A stretch of 64,000 bases of DNA from Bacteroides congonensis (GTDB lineage: Bacteria > Bacteroidota > Bacteroidia > Bacteroidales > Bacteroidaceae): the NCBI RefSeq assembly GCF_900130125.1, contig NZ_FQXY01000008.1, positions 326,301 to 390,300 of the forward strand. The letters are read 5' to 3'. A program made the translations under genes and the position numbers. A model generated the notes under the pieces. The model was not told the origin of the DNA. It saw nothing but the letters and a program-made list of their open reading frames with translations, and did not search any database. Of the stretch, positions 16,927 through 27,800 are shown one piece after another (positions within the stretch are counted from its first letter, which is position 1; every line of letters begins with the position of its first letter).

Positions 16927-18183
16927 ATGAAAGAATTTGTAATATCCGAAGCCAAAGTAGAGACAGCAGTACTTGTCGGACTCATCACGCAGACGCAGGA
17001 TGAGCGTAAGACGAACGAGTATCTGGACGAACTGGCGTTCCTTGCCGAGACGGCTGGGGCGGAAGTAGTGAAACGATTTACACAGAAGTTGCCGACAGCC
17101 CATTCGGTGACCTATGTAGGAAAAGGAAAACTGGAGGAAATCAGACAATATATCCGTAACGAAGAGGAAGAAGAACGTGAAGTGGGAATGGTCATCTTTG
17201 ACGATGAGCTTTCCGCGAAACAACTTCGTAATATAGAAGCCGAACTGAAAGTGAAGATACTGGACCGTACTTCGCTGATTCTCGATATATTTGCCATGCG
17301 TGCCCAGACTGCCAACGCGAAGACGCAGGTGGAACTGGCACAGTACAAATACATGTTGCCACGTCTGCAAAGACTCTGGACGCACTTGGAACGCCAGGGT
17401 GGTGGTTCGGGTGCGGGTGGTGGTAAAGGTTCCGTGGGACTTCGTGGTCCGGGTGAAACACAGCTCGAAATGGACCGCCGTATCATCCTGAACCGTATGT
17501 CATTGCTGAAAGAACGCCTGGCGGAAATTGACAAGCAAAAAGCTACCCAGCGTAAGAACCGCGGACGTATGATACGTGTCGCACTGGTTGGTTATACCAA
17601 TGTCGGTAAATCGACCATGATGAACCTGTTGGCAAAGAGTGAAGTCTTTGCGGAAAACAAACTGTTCGCTACGTTGGACACTACCGTACGTAAGGTGATA
17701 ATTGATAATCTTCCGTTCCTGTTGTCGGATACGGTAGGATTTATCCGTAAGTTGCCTACCGACCTGGTTGAATCATTTAAATCTACTCTGGATGAAGTTC
17801 GCGAAGCGGACTTGTTAGTGCACGTGGTAGATATCTCACACCCCGGATTTGAAGAACAGATTGAGGTGGTGAACAAGACGCTGGCCGAAATTGACGGTGC
17901 CGGCAAACCCATGATACTTGTATTTAATAAAATAGACGCCTACACCTACGTGGAGAAAGCGCCGGACGACCTTACCCCCCGAACTAAGGAAAACTTGACA
18001 CTCGAAGAACTGATGAAGACGTGGATGGCAAAGATGGAAGACAACTGCCTTTTTATTTCCGCCCGCGAACGAATCAATATGGACGAACTGAAAGATGTAG
18101 TTTACCGACGAGTGAAAGAATTGCATGTTCAGAAATATCCCTATAACGATTTTCTTTATCAGACCTACGAAGAGGAAGAATAA
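16927..18183 (+). CDS. hflX: Ribosome-associated GTPase HflX
   Basis: 418 residues. An N-terminal HflX domain (about 1-180) with the glycine-rich GGGSGAGGGKGSVGLRGPGE linker region typical of the family precedes the G domain: Walker A GYTNVGKS (about 222-229), LLSDTVGFIRKLP (G3) and NKID (G4). HflX binds the 50S subunit and splits stalled or heat-damaged 70S ribosomes. Stand-alone promoter and terminator context. Single-copy housekeeping gene with no oddity. Confidence 0.97.
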   Translation: MKEFVISEAKVETAVLVGLITQTQDERKTNEYLDELAFLAETAGAEVVKRFTQKLPTAHSVTYVGKGKLEEIRQYIRNEEEEEREVGMVIFDDELSAKQLRNIEAELKVKILDRTSLILDIFAMRAQTANAKTQVELAQYKYMLPRLQRLWTHLERQGGGSGAGGGKGSVGLRGPGETQLEMDRRIILNRMSLLKERLAEIDKQKATQRKNRGRMIRVALVGYTNVGKSTMMNLLAKSEVFAENKLFATLDTTVRKVIIDNLPFLLSDTVGFIRKLPTDLVESFKSTLDEVREADLLVHVVDISHPGFEEQIEVVNKTLAEIDGAGKPMILVFNKIDAYTYVEKAPDDLTPRTKENLTLEELMKTWMAKMEDNCLFISARERINMDELKDVVYRRVKELHVQKYPYNDFLYQTYEEEE

Positions 18184-18189
18184 TTAATC

Positions 18190-18226
18190 AATGTGCTGCT
18201 TTGCTGATTGGGGGAAGCGGCACATT
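18190..18226 (+). other. Hairpin between hflX and the DUF4954 gene
   Basis: Arms AATGTGCTGCTT (18190-18201) and AAGCGGCACATT (18215-18226), one mismatch. No T-run follows, so it is a weak terminator or attenuator at best. Confidence 0.4.
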
Positions 18227-18241
18227 ACTATATTTATTTAT

Positions 18242-20233
18242 ATGAAAGACTATCGTAGATTGACTGAAGATGAGGTGCTTCAGTTAAAGAGCCAGTCGTG
18301 TCTGGCCGATGATTGGGGAAATGTTCTGGTAGCCGATGGATTTAATTGTGAGTATGTCCATCACACCCGTTTTTCGGGAGAAGTGAAGCTAGGGGTATTT
18401 GAAGCTGAATTCACACTGCGGGGCGGTATTAAGAAACATTCGGGATTGCGTCATGTGACGCTGCACAATGTGACGGTAGGGGATAACTGCTGTATTGAGA
18501 ATATCCAGAATTACATTGCCAATTATGAGATTGGCAGTGATACCTTTATTGAAAATGTAGACATCATCCTGGTGGATGGGTTGACTACTTTCGGTAATGG
18601 GGTGGAAGTGGCGGTTCTTAATGAAACCGGAGGACGTGAGGTCTTGATTAATGACAAACTGTCCGCACATCAGGCGTATATACTTGCGCTGTACCGCCAT
18701 CGTCCCGAACTGATCAGCCGCATGAAATCCATTGCGGATTATTATTCCAACAAACATGCATCTGCCGTTGGCAGTATTGGCAATCATGTCATGATTCTCA
18801 ATACAGGCTCCATCAGGAATGTCCGGATTGGCGATTATTGCCATATCTGCGGAACCTGCCGTCTGACTAACGGTAGTGTGAATAGTAACGTGACGGCTCC
18901 CGTACATATCGGACACGGAGTGATTTGTGATGATTTTATAATCTCTTCCGGTTCGCAAGTGGATGACGGCACGATGTTAAGCCGTTGCTTCGTCGGGCAG
19001 TCTTGTAAATTGGGGCATAACTATTCCGCTTCCGATTCCTTGTTCTTTAGTAACTGCCAGGGAGAGAACGGAGAAGCTTGCGCCATTTTCGCGGGTCCTT
19101 TCACCGTGACACATCACAAATCGACTTTGCTGATTGCCGGTATGTTCTCGTTTATGAATGCAGGCTCAGGGTCTAATCAAAGTAACCATATGTATAAGCT
19201 GGGTCCGATTCACCAGGGGACGATGGAAAGGGGAGCGAAAACGACTTCCGATTCATACATCCTGTGGCCGGCACGTGTCGGAGCTTTCTCTCTCGTGATG
19301 GGACGCCATGTCAATCATGCAGATACATCCAATCTTCCTTTCTCTTACCTGATAGAGCAACGGAATACGACTTATCTGGTTCCGGGCGTTAATCTGCGAA
19401 GCGTGGGTACAATCCGTGACGCCCAGAAATGGCCGAAACGTGACAAGCGGCAAGACCCGAACCGGTTGGATTATATCAATTACAACCTTTTGAGTCCCTA
19501 TACCATTCAGAAGATGTTCAAAGGGCGTTCTATCCTGAAAGAATTGAGACGGGTATCCGGTGTGACATCCGAAATCTATTCTTATCAAAGCGCCAAAATC
19601 AAAAACTCTTCTTTGAATAACGGTATCCGCTTTTATGAAATAGCTATTCATAAATTCTTGGGCAACTCAATCATCAAGCGGTTGGAAGGTATCAACTTCC
19701 AAAGTAATGAAGAAATCCGCCAACGTCTGAAACCGGATACGGAAATCGGAATCGGTGAATGGGTGGACGTGTCCGGGCTGATTGCTCCCAAAAGCGAGAT
19801 AGACCGTCTGCTGGATGGCATTGAGAATGGTACTATCAATCGTTTGAAGTCAATCAATGCCTGTTTTGCAGAAATGCACGAGAACTATTACACCTACGAA
19901 TGGACGTGGGCTTACAATAAGATTCAGGAATTTTATGGCTTGAATCCGGAGACTATTACGGCGCAAGATGTGATCCGTATCGTAAAATCCTGGCAGGAAG
20001 CTGTTGTAGGACTGGATAAGATGGTATATGAAGATGCAAAGAAAGAATTCTCCCTGTCTTCCATGACCGGATTTGGTGCCGACGGCTCTCACGACGAGAT
20101 GAAGCAGGACTTTGAACAAGTGCGTGGTGATTTCGAGAGTAATACATTCGTGACGGCTGTGTTGAAACATATTGAAGAAAAAACAACTCTCGGAAATGAA
20201 CTGATTAAACGTATCGAAGGCATACAAGAGTAA
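18242..20233 (+). CDS. DUF4954 family protein, left-handed beta-helix type
   Basis: 663 residues, starting at MKDYRRLTEDEVLQLKSQ; the frame opens 17 codons earlier, but those codons lie in the hairpin and are not family-like. The first ~350 residues have many short hexapeptide-like turns (NVTVGDNCCIEN, VRIGDYCHICG, VHIGHGVICDDF, FVGQSCKLGHN), predicting a left-handed beta-helix as in acyl- or nucleotidyl-transferases. The rest is helical. I recognise it as the Bacteroidetes DUF4954 family, whose reaction is not known. A sugar-nucleotide or acyl transfer role is suggested only by fold. Cytoplasmic, no signal peptide. Confidence 0.88.
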   Translation: MKDYRRLTEDEVLQLKSQSCLADDWGNVLVADGFNCEYVHHTRFSGEVKLGVFEAEFTLRGGIKKHSGLRHVTLHNVTVGDNCCIENIQNYIANYEIGSDTFIENVDIILVDGLTTFGNGVEVAVLNETGGREVLINDKLSAHQAYILALYRHRPELISRMKSIADYYSNKHASAVGSIGNHVMILNTGSIRNVRIGDYCHICGTCRLTNGSVNSNVTAPVHIGHGVICDDFIISSGSQVDDGTMLSRCFVGQSCKLGHNYSASDSLFFSNCQGENGEACAIFAGPFTVTHHKSTLLIAGMFSFMNAGSGSNQSNHMYKLGPIHQGTMERGAKTTSDSYILWPARVGAFSLVMGRHVNHADTSNLPFSYLIEQRNTTYLVPGVNLRSVGTIRDAQKWPKRDKRQDPNRLDYINYNLLSPYTIQKMFKGRSILKELRRVSGVTSEIYSYQSAKIKNSSLNNGIRFYEIAIHKFLGNSIIKRLEGINFQSNEEIRQRLKPDTEIGIGEWVDVSGLIAPKSEIDRLLDGIENGTINRLKSINACFAEMHENYYTYEWTWAYNKIQEFYGLNPETITAQDVIRIVKSWQEAVVGLDKMVYEDAKKEFSLSSMTGFGADGSHDEMKQDFEQVRGDFESNTFVTAVLKHIEEKTTLGNELIKRIEGIQE

Positions 20234-20265
20234 GCAAACCATAACCTATGAAACGATAGACGGCG

Positions 20266-20305
20266 GGCGGTGTGCAACTAAAGCACAACTTGTCCGCCAT
20301 TTTTG
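20266..20305 (+). terminator. Probable terminator after the DUF4954 gene
   Basis: Two-part stem: GGCGG-TGTGC (20266-20275) pairs with GCACA (20283-20287) and CCGCC (20294-20298), then ATTTTTGTTT. Confidence 0.6.
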
Positions 20306-20327
20306 TTTCAACGCCGGATTTCTCCGT

Positions 20328-20378
20328 TATTCATTCTTAATTCTTCATTCTTCATTCACCATTCTTCATTCTTAATTA
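20328..20378 (+). repeat. Short CATTCTTAATT/CTTCATTC direct repeats
   Basis: Low-complexity direct repeats of CATTCTTAATT and TTCTTCATTC just upstream of the fumarase promoter. Such tracts are common between Bacteroides genes. Confidence 0.6.
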
Positions 20379-20379
20379 C

Positions 20380-20387
20380 TACCTTTG
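20380..20387 (+). promoter_or_regulatory. -7 element for fumarase
   Basis: TACCTTTG fits TAnnTTTG, 38 bases before the ATG. No -33 TTG at the expected spacing. Confidence 0.5.
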
Positions 20388-20425
20388 CCACACTAACTAA
20401 CATTACGTAATAAAATAAGAGACTT

Positions 20426-22063
20426 ATGGCAACACCTCCGTTTAAGTATCAGCCCATGTTTGAAAAGGGGAAAGATACAACTGAGTATTATCTGCTTACA
20501 AAAGACTACGTGTCGGTAAGCGAGTTTGAAGGAAATCCTATCCTGAAAATTGAGAAAGAAGGTTTGACTGCGATGGCTAACGCAGCTTTTCGTGATGTAT
20601 CATTCATGCTCCGCCGTTCGCACAACGAACAAGTTGCTAAGATTCTGAGTGATCCCGAAGCCAGCGAAAACGACAAGTATGTGGCATTGACTTTCTTGCG
20701 TAATGCGGAAGTTGCTTCAAAGGGGATACTTCCTTTCTGTCAGGATACGGGTACTGCCATCATCCACGGTGAGAAAGGCCAGCAGGTATGGACCGGTTAT
20801 TCTGACGAAGAAGCTCTTTCACTGGGTGTCTATAAGACATATACTGAAGAGAACCTGCGTTACTCTCAGAATGCACCTCTGAATATGTATGATGAGGTAA
20901 ATACAAAATGCAACCTTCCCGCACAGATTGATATCGAAGCTACCGAAGGCATGGAATATGAGTTCCTTTGCGTAACGAAAGGCGGTGGTTCTGCCAACAA
21001 AACTTATCTGTATCAGGAAACGAAAGCTATCCTGAATCCGGGTACATTGGTTCCGTTCCTCGTTGAGAAAATGAAAACTCTCGGAACAGCCGCTTGTCCT
21101 CCCTATCATATCGCTTTCGTTATCGGTGGTACTTCTGCTGAAAAGAATCTGTTGACAGTGAAACTGGCTTCTACTCATTTCTATGATAACCTGCCGACAA
21201 CAGGAAACGAATACGGTCGTGCATTCCGTGATGTCGAACTGGAAAAAGAAGTATTGGCTGAAGCTCACAAGATTGGTCTTGGCGCGCAATTCGGCGGTAA
21301 ATATCTGGCTCACGATGTCCGTATCATCCGTCTGCCCCGTCACGGCGCTTCTTGTCCGGTAGGTCTGGGCGTATCCTGCTCTGCCGACCGTAACATCAAA
21401 TGTAAAATCAACAAGGAAGGTATCTGGATTGAGAAACTGGATTCAAATCCGGGCGAACTTATTCCGGTGGAACTGCGTAAGGCAGGCGAAGGCGATGTTG
21501 TAAAGATCGACCTGAACCGTCCGATGGCTGAAATCCTGAAAGAGTTGACTAAATATCCGGTATCGACCCGTCTGTCATTGAATGGAACGATTATCGTAGG
21601 TCGTGATATCGCACACGCCAAACTGAAAGAACGTCTGGAACGTGGTGAAGACCTGCCGCAATATGTCAAAGATCATCCTATTTACTATGCAGGTCCGGCA
21701 AAAACACCGGAAGGCATGGCTTGCGGCTCAATGGGGCCGACTACAGCAGGACGTATGGATTCCTATGTAGAGTTATTCCAAAGTCATGGCGGCAGCATGG
21801 TTATGCTGGCAAAAGGTAACCGCAGTCAGCAGGTAACGGATGCTTGCAAGAAATATGGTGGTTTCTATTTGGGTTCTATCGGTGGTCCGGCTGCTATTCT
21901 AGCTCAGAATAACATCAAGAGCATCGAGTGTGTAGAATATCCGGAACTGGGTATGGAAGCTATCTGGAAGATTGAAGTGGAAGACTTCCCGGCATTCATC
22001 CTCGTAGATGATAAGGGCAACGACTTCTTCAAACAGTTGAAACCCTGGAATTGCACTAAATAA
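20426..22063 (+). CDS. fumB: Class I fumarate hydratase (4Fe-4S)
   Basis: 545 residues, the usual length for the oxygen-sensitive FumA/FumB class. Cluster and active-site regions are present: [12 protein letters not shown] (Cys105), [18 protein letters not shown], and [19 protein letters not shown] in the C-terminal domain. In Bacteroides the enzyme runs mainly as malate to fumarate in the reductive branch that feeds fumarate reductase and makes succinate. It has its own promoter and a strong terminator. Whether it is best called FumA or FumB cannot be settled from sequence, so the symbol is nominal. Confidence 0.95.
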   Translation: MATPPFKYQPMFEKGKDTTEYYLLTKDYVSVSEFEGNPILKIEKEGLTAMANAAFRDVSFMLRRSHNEQVAKILSDPEASENDKYVALTFLRNAEVASKGILPFCQDTGTAIIHGEKGQQVWTGYSDEEALSLGVYKTYTEENLRYSQNAPLNMYDEVNTKCNLPAQIDIEATEGMEYEFLCVTKGGGSANKTYLYQETKAILNPGTLVPFLVEKMKTLGTAACPPYHIAFVIGGTSAEKNLLTVKLASTHFYDNLPTTGNEYGRAFRDVELEKEVLAEAHKIGLGAQFGGKYLAHDVRIIRLPRHGASCPVGLGVSCSADRNIKCKINKEGIWIEKLDSNPGELIPVELRKAGEGDVVKIDLNRPMAEILKELTKYPVSTRLSLNGTIIVGRDIAHAKLKERLERGEDLPQYVKDHPIYYAGPAKTPEGMACGSMGPTTAGRMDSYVELFQSHGGSMVMLAKGNRSQQVTDACKKYGGFYLGSIGGPAAILAQNNIKSIECVEYPELGMEAIWKIEVEDFPAFILVDDKGNDFFKQLKPWNCTK

Positions 22064-22100
22064 ACAGACAATAAGTTCATTTATATAAAACTATTTATTT

Positions 22101-22142
22101 AAGGGATACCTGTCAATTTTCCGTATGGGTATCCCTTTTTTA
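22101..22142 (+). terminator. Fumarase terminator
   Basis: Perfect 10-bp arms (AAGGGATACC at 22101-22110, GGTATCCCTT at 22128-22137) run into a T-run. An ATG at 22125 in frame with the next gene lies in its loop, which argues against that start. Confidence 0.9.
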
Positions 22143-22178
22143 CTAACTTTTCCTTTCTGCTTACTACTAATTACTATT

Positions 22179-23339
22179 ATGAAACCATCGACAATTGAAC
22201 TAACTAATCAGAAGAACCAGCATATTGTATGGCTGGATGTTGTACGCCTTATCGCAATGTTTACAGTTGTTTGCTGCCATTGCACCGATCCTTTTAATTT
22301 TTATCCGGGCACTGCTCCCAATATCGGGGAAATCAAATTATGGGGAGCTATCTATGGATCTGTTCTCCGTCCCTGTGTACCCTTGTTTGTGATGATAACG
22401 GGCGCATTGCTTTTACCTGTCCGGGGGGATGCTTCCACTTTTTATAAGAAACGTATTACCCGTGTCCTGTATCCGTTCTTAATCTGGTCTGTTATCTACA
22501 ATCTTTTTCCTTGGATAACGGGCGTATTGGGGTTGGAGCCTAAGGTTATTCTTGATTTCTTTCCTTATGCCGGCGAGGAAGTGATGCAGCAATCCTTTTC
22601 GGTGGCTGTGCAGTATATCCTGGCAATTCCTTTCAACTTCTCTGTATTGGCAGTGCATATGTGGTATATTTATCTGCTTATCGGGCTTTATCTTTATTTG
22701 CCCATATTCTCGGCATGGGTGGAAAAGGCTTCGCAGCGTGCTAAACTGATGTTTCTGCTGGCTTGGGGCGTGACCTTGCTTCTGCCTTATTATTATCAGT
22801 TCGTTTTTCCTTACCTGTGGGGCTCTTGCTCATGGAATTCTTTCGGAATGTTGTATGCATTTGCCGGATTCAACGGATATTTATTATTAGGGCATTATCT
22901 GAAAGATCTCGACTGGAGTTTGAGGAAAACATTGTTAATCGGTATTCCGATGTTTGCAGTAGGTTATGTTGTGACGTTCTTAGGCTTCCGCTATATGACG
23001 GCTTTGCTGGATTGTACAGATGAAATGTTGGAGCTTTTCTTTACTTACTGCTCTCTAAATGTGGTTATGATGACCATTCCTGTATTTATGTTGGCTAAAA
23101 AAGTCAACGTCCGTTCGGAGAGAATACGGAAAGCATTAGCAGATTTGACCGTGTGTGGTTTCGGAGTTTATATGATACATTATTTCTTTACCGGTCCGTC
23201 TGTGGTATTAATGAGGGCTCTTAATGTACCTATTCCTTTGCAGATTCCGATTGCCGCAATAGTTGCGTTTGCTGCTTCCTGGTTGATAGTACATTGGGTG
23301 AACCGTATTGGCAAACCTGCAAAATACATAATGGGATAA
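22179..23339 (+). CDS. Acyltransferase 3 family membrane protein
   Basis: 386 residues from MKPSTIELTNQ; the in-frame ATG at 22125 falls inside the fumarase terminator and is rejected. About ten membrane segments. The first conserved block WLDVVRLIAMFTVVCCHCTD contains the family's essential His, and VPLFVMITGALLLP follows. Such enzymes O-acetylate or O-succinylate surface or exported sugars across the inner membrane. No glycan biosynthesis gene is adjacent, so the acceptor is unknown. It converges on the efflux operon over a long bidirectional terminator. Confidence 0.9.
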   Translation: MKPSTIELTNQKNQHIVWLDVVRLIAMFTVVCCHCTDPFNFYPGTAPNIGEIKLWGAIYGSVLRPCVPLFVMITGALLLPVRGDASTFYKKRITRVLYPFLIWSVIYNLFPWITGVLGLEPKVILDFFPYAGEEVMQQSFSVAVQYILAIPFNFSVLAVHMWYIYLLIGLYLYLPIFSAWVEKASQRAKLMFLLAWGVTLLLPYYYQFVFPYLWGSCSWNSFGMLYAFAGFNGYLLLGHYLKDLDWSLRKTLLIGIPMFAVGYVVTFLGFRYMTALLDCTDEMLELFFTYCSLNVVMMTIPVFMLAKKVNVRSERIRKALADLTVCGFGVYMIHYFFTGPSVVLMRALNVPIPLQIPIAAIVAFAASWLIVHWVNRIGKPAKYIMG

Positions 23340-23360
23340 CAAAATGCATAATGGGATAAA
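23321..23360 (+). repeat. 20-bp tandem duplication at the acyltransferase stop
   Basis: AAAATACATAATGGGATAAC (23321-23340) is followed at once by AAAATGCATAATGGGATAAA (23341-23360), 18 of 20 identical. The first copy carries the stop codon. Confidence 0.75.
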
Positions 23361-23380
23361 AGTCCAAAGGATTTTTTGAG

Positions 23381-23471
23381 GACATAAGAACAAAAGAACA
23401 TATTTCTTCCGATACTGATATTCTTGAAATATTGAGTGTGGAGTATATGTTCTTTTGTTCTTATGTCTTTT
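23381..23471. terminator. Bidirectional terminator, 23-bp perfect stem
   Basis: Perfect 23-bp arms (23381-23403 and 23445-23467, starting GACATAAGAACAAAAG) with a 41-base loop. A TTTT run lies to the right of the stem, and an A-poor flank lies to the left. It sits between the convergent acyltransferase and TolC-like genes. Confidence 0.8.
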
Positions 23472-24797
23472 CTATTCTTCCAGATACTTTGTAATCTTTC
23501 CGCTAATCTGCAATAACGAAATCTCACAAAGTTTCGTATTATACTCTGCAGAAAGGATACGTTCTTCCGCATCTAATAAACTCTTTTGTGCTTCGCGTAC
23601 TTCGAAGCCGGAAAGGTCTCCCTGGATATAACGGTCCATGGCAATATCATGGTTGTCTTTGGCAGTTATAAGATTCTGTCGTTCCAGATTCAACAATTGA
23701 AGATTGTTGCGATAAGCCTGCCATAAATTGCTGAGGTCGGAGCGAAGTGCCAGTTCAAGGTTCTGTCGTTCCAAGCGCCGGTTCTTAAAGGCAAGAGTCG
23801 CGTTCCGCTTTTCGCGGCGGCGGTTTCCATCGAATATATTAAATCCGATAGTTACTCCGGCATTGAAACCTAAATTGCCTCTTCTGCTTGTGGCGTTAAC
23901 GTCATATTTGTTAAAAGTATATCCGTAGCCGGTATTCAATTTGAGATAGGGATAGTTGCGTGAGTTTATCTTTTTATAATCCAGTTGTGCCAATGTCGTA
24001 TTCTGGTCAGCTTTTAGTAAAGACGCATTTGTTGTCAACGTAGCATTCCATAAATCTTCGAACTTCAGGTTGCTGTGTACGTCAATAGTGGAATCCTTGA
24101 TAATGATAATCTGATTGACGTTGTTATTAGCCATCAATTCATTCAACTGGATGCGTGAAGAGTGCAGCAATTCCTGTTGTTTTATGTATTGGGCACTGTC
24201 CGCATTGAAGTCCACCTTTGCCTGTTGATAATCCAGTCCTGAAAACTTACCGACGAGGTGGCTCGCTTCCGCGATACGCAGACGCTCTTTAGAGAGTGAC
24301 ATTGCGTAATGAAAGTTTTTCAGACGAATCTTCTGCTGAATGAAGTTGTAGTATTCCGATGTCAGGTCGGCAATAAAGTCCTCGATGGCGATGCGGGTGT
24401 TGGTTTCCCCCTGTCGCTCCAACTCTTTCAACTGCTTGTAAGTCGTACTGATCTTGAATCCGTCAAAAATAGTCCAATTAAGGTTGAGCCCGACATTGAC
24501 TGTCTGGTCATATACTCCATTGGTTTTCGTTATCTCTCCGGTTTCACGGGCTTTACTTTCAATATTATCCAGATTGCCGGTATATCCGGCAGAAAAGTCC
24601 AGCGTCGGCAAATAACCTGCGTTTCCCAATGTTGCGTTGTTCTTGCTGATTTGCTCTTCGTTATGGACGATACGCAAAGAGTAATTGTTCTGCAATCCTT
24701 CTTCCAGGCACTCTTTTAAGGTGAGTACTTGTTGCGCCTTCGCAGTAGAAACTGATAAGAAGGCACATGCGGTAACTATATATGTGATGCGTTTCAT
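23472..24797 (-). CDS. TolC family outer-membrane efflux channel
   Basis: 441 residues from MKRITYIVTACAFLSVSTAKAQ, a clear signal peptide. An earlier in-frame ATG (24818) overlaps the pump stop codon as ATGA and would add seven residues, and either start is possible. The mature part opens with VLTLKECLEEGLQNNYSLRI, the standard TolC-family N-terminus, followed by two long helical repeats. It forms the outer-membrane exit duct. Last gene of the adaptor-pump-channel operon. Confidence 0.95.
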   Translation of the reverse strand: MKRITYIVTACAFLSVSTAKAQQVLTLKECLEEGLQNNYSLRIVHNEEQISKNNATLGNAGYLPTLDFSAGYTGNLDNIESKARETGEITKTNGVYDQTVNVGLNLNWTIFDGFKISTTYKQLKELERQGETNTRIAIEDFIADLTSEYYNFIQQKIRLKNFHYAMSLSKERLRIAEASHLVGKFSGLDYQQAKVDFNADSAQYIKQQELLHSSRIQLNELMANNNVNQIIIIKDSTIDVHSNLKFEDLWNATLTTNASLLKADQNTTLAQLDYKKINSRNYPYLKLNTGYGYTFNKYDVNATSRRGNLGFNAGVTIGFNIFDGNRRREKRNATLAFKNRRLERQNLELALRSDLSNLWQAYRNNLQLLNLERQNLITAKDNHDIAMDRYIQGDLSGFEVREAQKSLLDAEERILSAEYNTKLCEISLLQISGKITKYLEE

Positions 24798-24814
24798 GCA
24801 AATTCCTTTCTGTT

Positions 24815-27800
24815 TCATTCGGTTATCTTTTTGACTCGGTTAGTTGAAATATAACTGTAAATAGCCGGTACAATGTACATGGTGAGCAAAGTAGAAACTA
24901 CCATGCCACCTACTACTGCCGTACCCATGGCGATACGCTGATTGGCACCTTCTCCGGTGGCAAAAGCCAGTGGGATAAGTCCCAGAACCGTAGAAGCACT
25001 TGTCATCAGAATCGGGCGGAGACGTTGCAAAGCTGAATCCTTGATTGCGCTCATCTTGTCTTCTCCGGCTTCCTGTTTCTGATTGGCGAATTCCACAATC
25101 AGGATACCATTCTTGGCCACCAGCCCGATAAGCATAATGATACCGATCTGGCTGAAAATATTCATTGTAATATCTCCGAAATACATAAATACTAATGCTC
25201 CGGCAATAGCCAGCGGCACTGTCAGCATGATAATCAACGGGTCTTTGAAACTCTCGAACTGGGCAGCCAGAATCAAGTAAATCAGAAGAATAGCCAGGAT
25301 AAAGGCAAACATCAAACTGGAAGAACTTTCGCGATATTCCTTGGAGTCGCCCGACAAGGCGGTACGGAACGTATCATCCAATGTTTCCTTGGCTATCTTA
25401 TCCATTTCATCCAGTCCCTGTCCGATTGTTTTTCCATCCGCCAGTCCTGCTGAGATAGTGGCTGATACAAAACGATTATAACGGTATAGTTTAGGCGGAG
25501 CAATACCACTTTCCAGTTCAATCAGGTTATCCAATTGAATCATGTCACCATTGCTGCTACGGACATAAATCGCTTTCAAGTCGGCCGGTTTATTTCTTTG
25601 CTGACGGTTGATTTCACCGAGGATTTCGTATTGCTTTCCGTTCATATAGAAATATCCCATGCGCTGACCGCTCAATCCGTATTGCAAGGTCTGGGCGATG
25701 TTCTTTGTACTTACCCCCATGATACTCGCCTTGTCGCGGTTAATCTGGATACGGGCTTCCGGCTTGCTGAACTTCAAGTCAACGTCCGCCATCTGGAAGA
25801 CCGGGTTTTCGTACACTTTCGCCATGAATTTAGGCAGTACCTCTTCCAACTTTTCCAAGTTGGTAGCTTGAAGTACATACTGGACAGGCATACTTCCACG
25901 ACGTCCGCCGAAGGAAGATTGCTGTTGCACGAACGAACGCGCCATCGTCTTCTTCTGTACCGCTTTCGATATTTTTTCGGCAACATCCATCTGTGTGTAG
26001 TCGCGGTCTTTCATGTCCTTCAGCGTGATACGCACGTTTCCACTACCACTGGACACACGGGCGGTAACCGCTTCCGCATCCGGCAGGATGGAGTCGACAA
26101 GCTGATTGATGTCTTCGGTGTAATCACGTATATATTCATAAGTGACACCCTCTGCGCCTCTCGTATTGATAGTGATTTGCGAACGGTCTTCCAAAGGTGC
26201 CATTTCGGAAGGAACCGCATTCCACAGGATACCAATCAGGCAAATCGTGATGAAAGTGAATGGAAGCGCAATCCATCGTTTATTCAGGAAAGCGGCAAGT
26301 GAACGGCTGTACAGGCGGTTCATACCTTCAAAGAATGGTTCTGTCTTTGAGTAAAACCAACCTTGTTTTTCCCGTTTGATAAGCAGTTTGGTTGCCAGCA
26401 TCGGCGTGAAAGTCAATGCGGCAAATGAAGAGATGATGACCGAACCGGAGATTACAATGCTGAACTCCCGGAACAGGCGTCCCGTCATACCGTCCATAAA
26501 AACGATGGGGAAGAATACGGCAACCAGGGTGATAGTCGTTGAGATGACGGCGAAGAAGATTTCTTTGGCTCCTTCGATACCCGCCTCTTTCGGACTCATT
26601 CCCTTTTCAATACGGATATAGATATTCTCCGTCATAACGATGGCATCATCTACTACCAATCCCACGGATAGCACGATGGCAAGCATGGACAGTACATTGA
26701 TAGAGAAACCTGCCAGATACATGACGAAGAATGCACCGATGAGGGAGACAGGAATCACGATACATGGTACCAGTGTCACACGCCAGTCGCGCAAGAACAA
26801 GAAAATGATGATAATAACGAGTACGAAAGCTTCATACACGGTAGACTTTACTTCGTTGATGGATGCACGGATAAACTTGGTATTATCAAAACCGTAGTTG
26901 TAGTGCACATCTTCCGGCAAGTCTTTCTTCATCTGTTCCATACGTTGATATACGGCGTCCGCAATCTCAATATGGTTGGCTCCTGGCTGTGGAATAACTA
27001 CGACACCTACCATCGGCACACCGTTCATTTTCATGTAACTTTTGATGTCGGCAGGCCCCAGTTCGGCACGTCCGATGTCGCTGAAACGCACGATGCGGTT
27101 GTTCTCTTCCTTGATAATCAAGTCGTTGAACTCGTCTGCTGTGTGCATCAATCCTAAGGTACGGATTGTCAACTCGGTAGTATTTCCTTCGATACTACCT
27201 GACGGGAGCTCGACATTCTCATTATCCACTGCATTTTTCACGTCGATAGGACTGATACCATAGCCGGCCATTTTTGCCGGGTCAAGCCAGAGACGCATGG
27301 AGTAACGCTTTTCTCCCCAAATGGATACGCTACTTACATCAGAGATGGTCTGTAATTGCTCCTTAACCGTCAAATCCGCGATTTCACTTAATTCCAACAG
27401 GGTGCGTTTGTCGCTTTGCAGAGCTACCATCAGGATAGGCATAGCGTCTGCGTCTGCTTTCGACACGGTAGGCGGGTCACAGTCACGGGGCAGGTAGCGT
27501 TGTGCGCGTGAAACCTTGTCGCGCACGTCATTTGCCGCCGTTTCCAGATCGACGGACAATTCAAACTCTACTGTAATACGGCTCTGTCCTTGTTGGCTGA
27601 CACTGGACAGAGAACGGATACCGGGAATACCATTGATATTCTGTTCCAACGGTTCCGTAATCTGGTTTTCGATAACGTCGGCATTGGCTCCCGGATAGGA
27701 ACAACTGACGGAAATAATCGGATTATCCACTGACGGATATTCACGGACACCCAGGTAGTTGTATCCGATAAATCCGAAAAGCAGGATAATGATTGTCAGT

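Noticed and set aside
22125..22178. Longer N-terminus for the acyltransferase
   Set aside because: This ATG sits in the loop of the fumarase terminator, and the added residues are not family-like.
25535..26302. 255-residue plus-strand frame within the RND pump
   Set aside because: It is fully opposite a well-supported RND gene and has no recognisable features.
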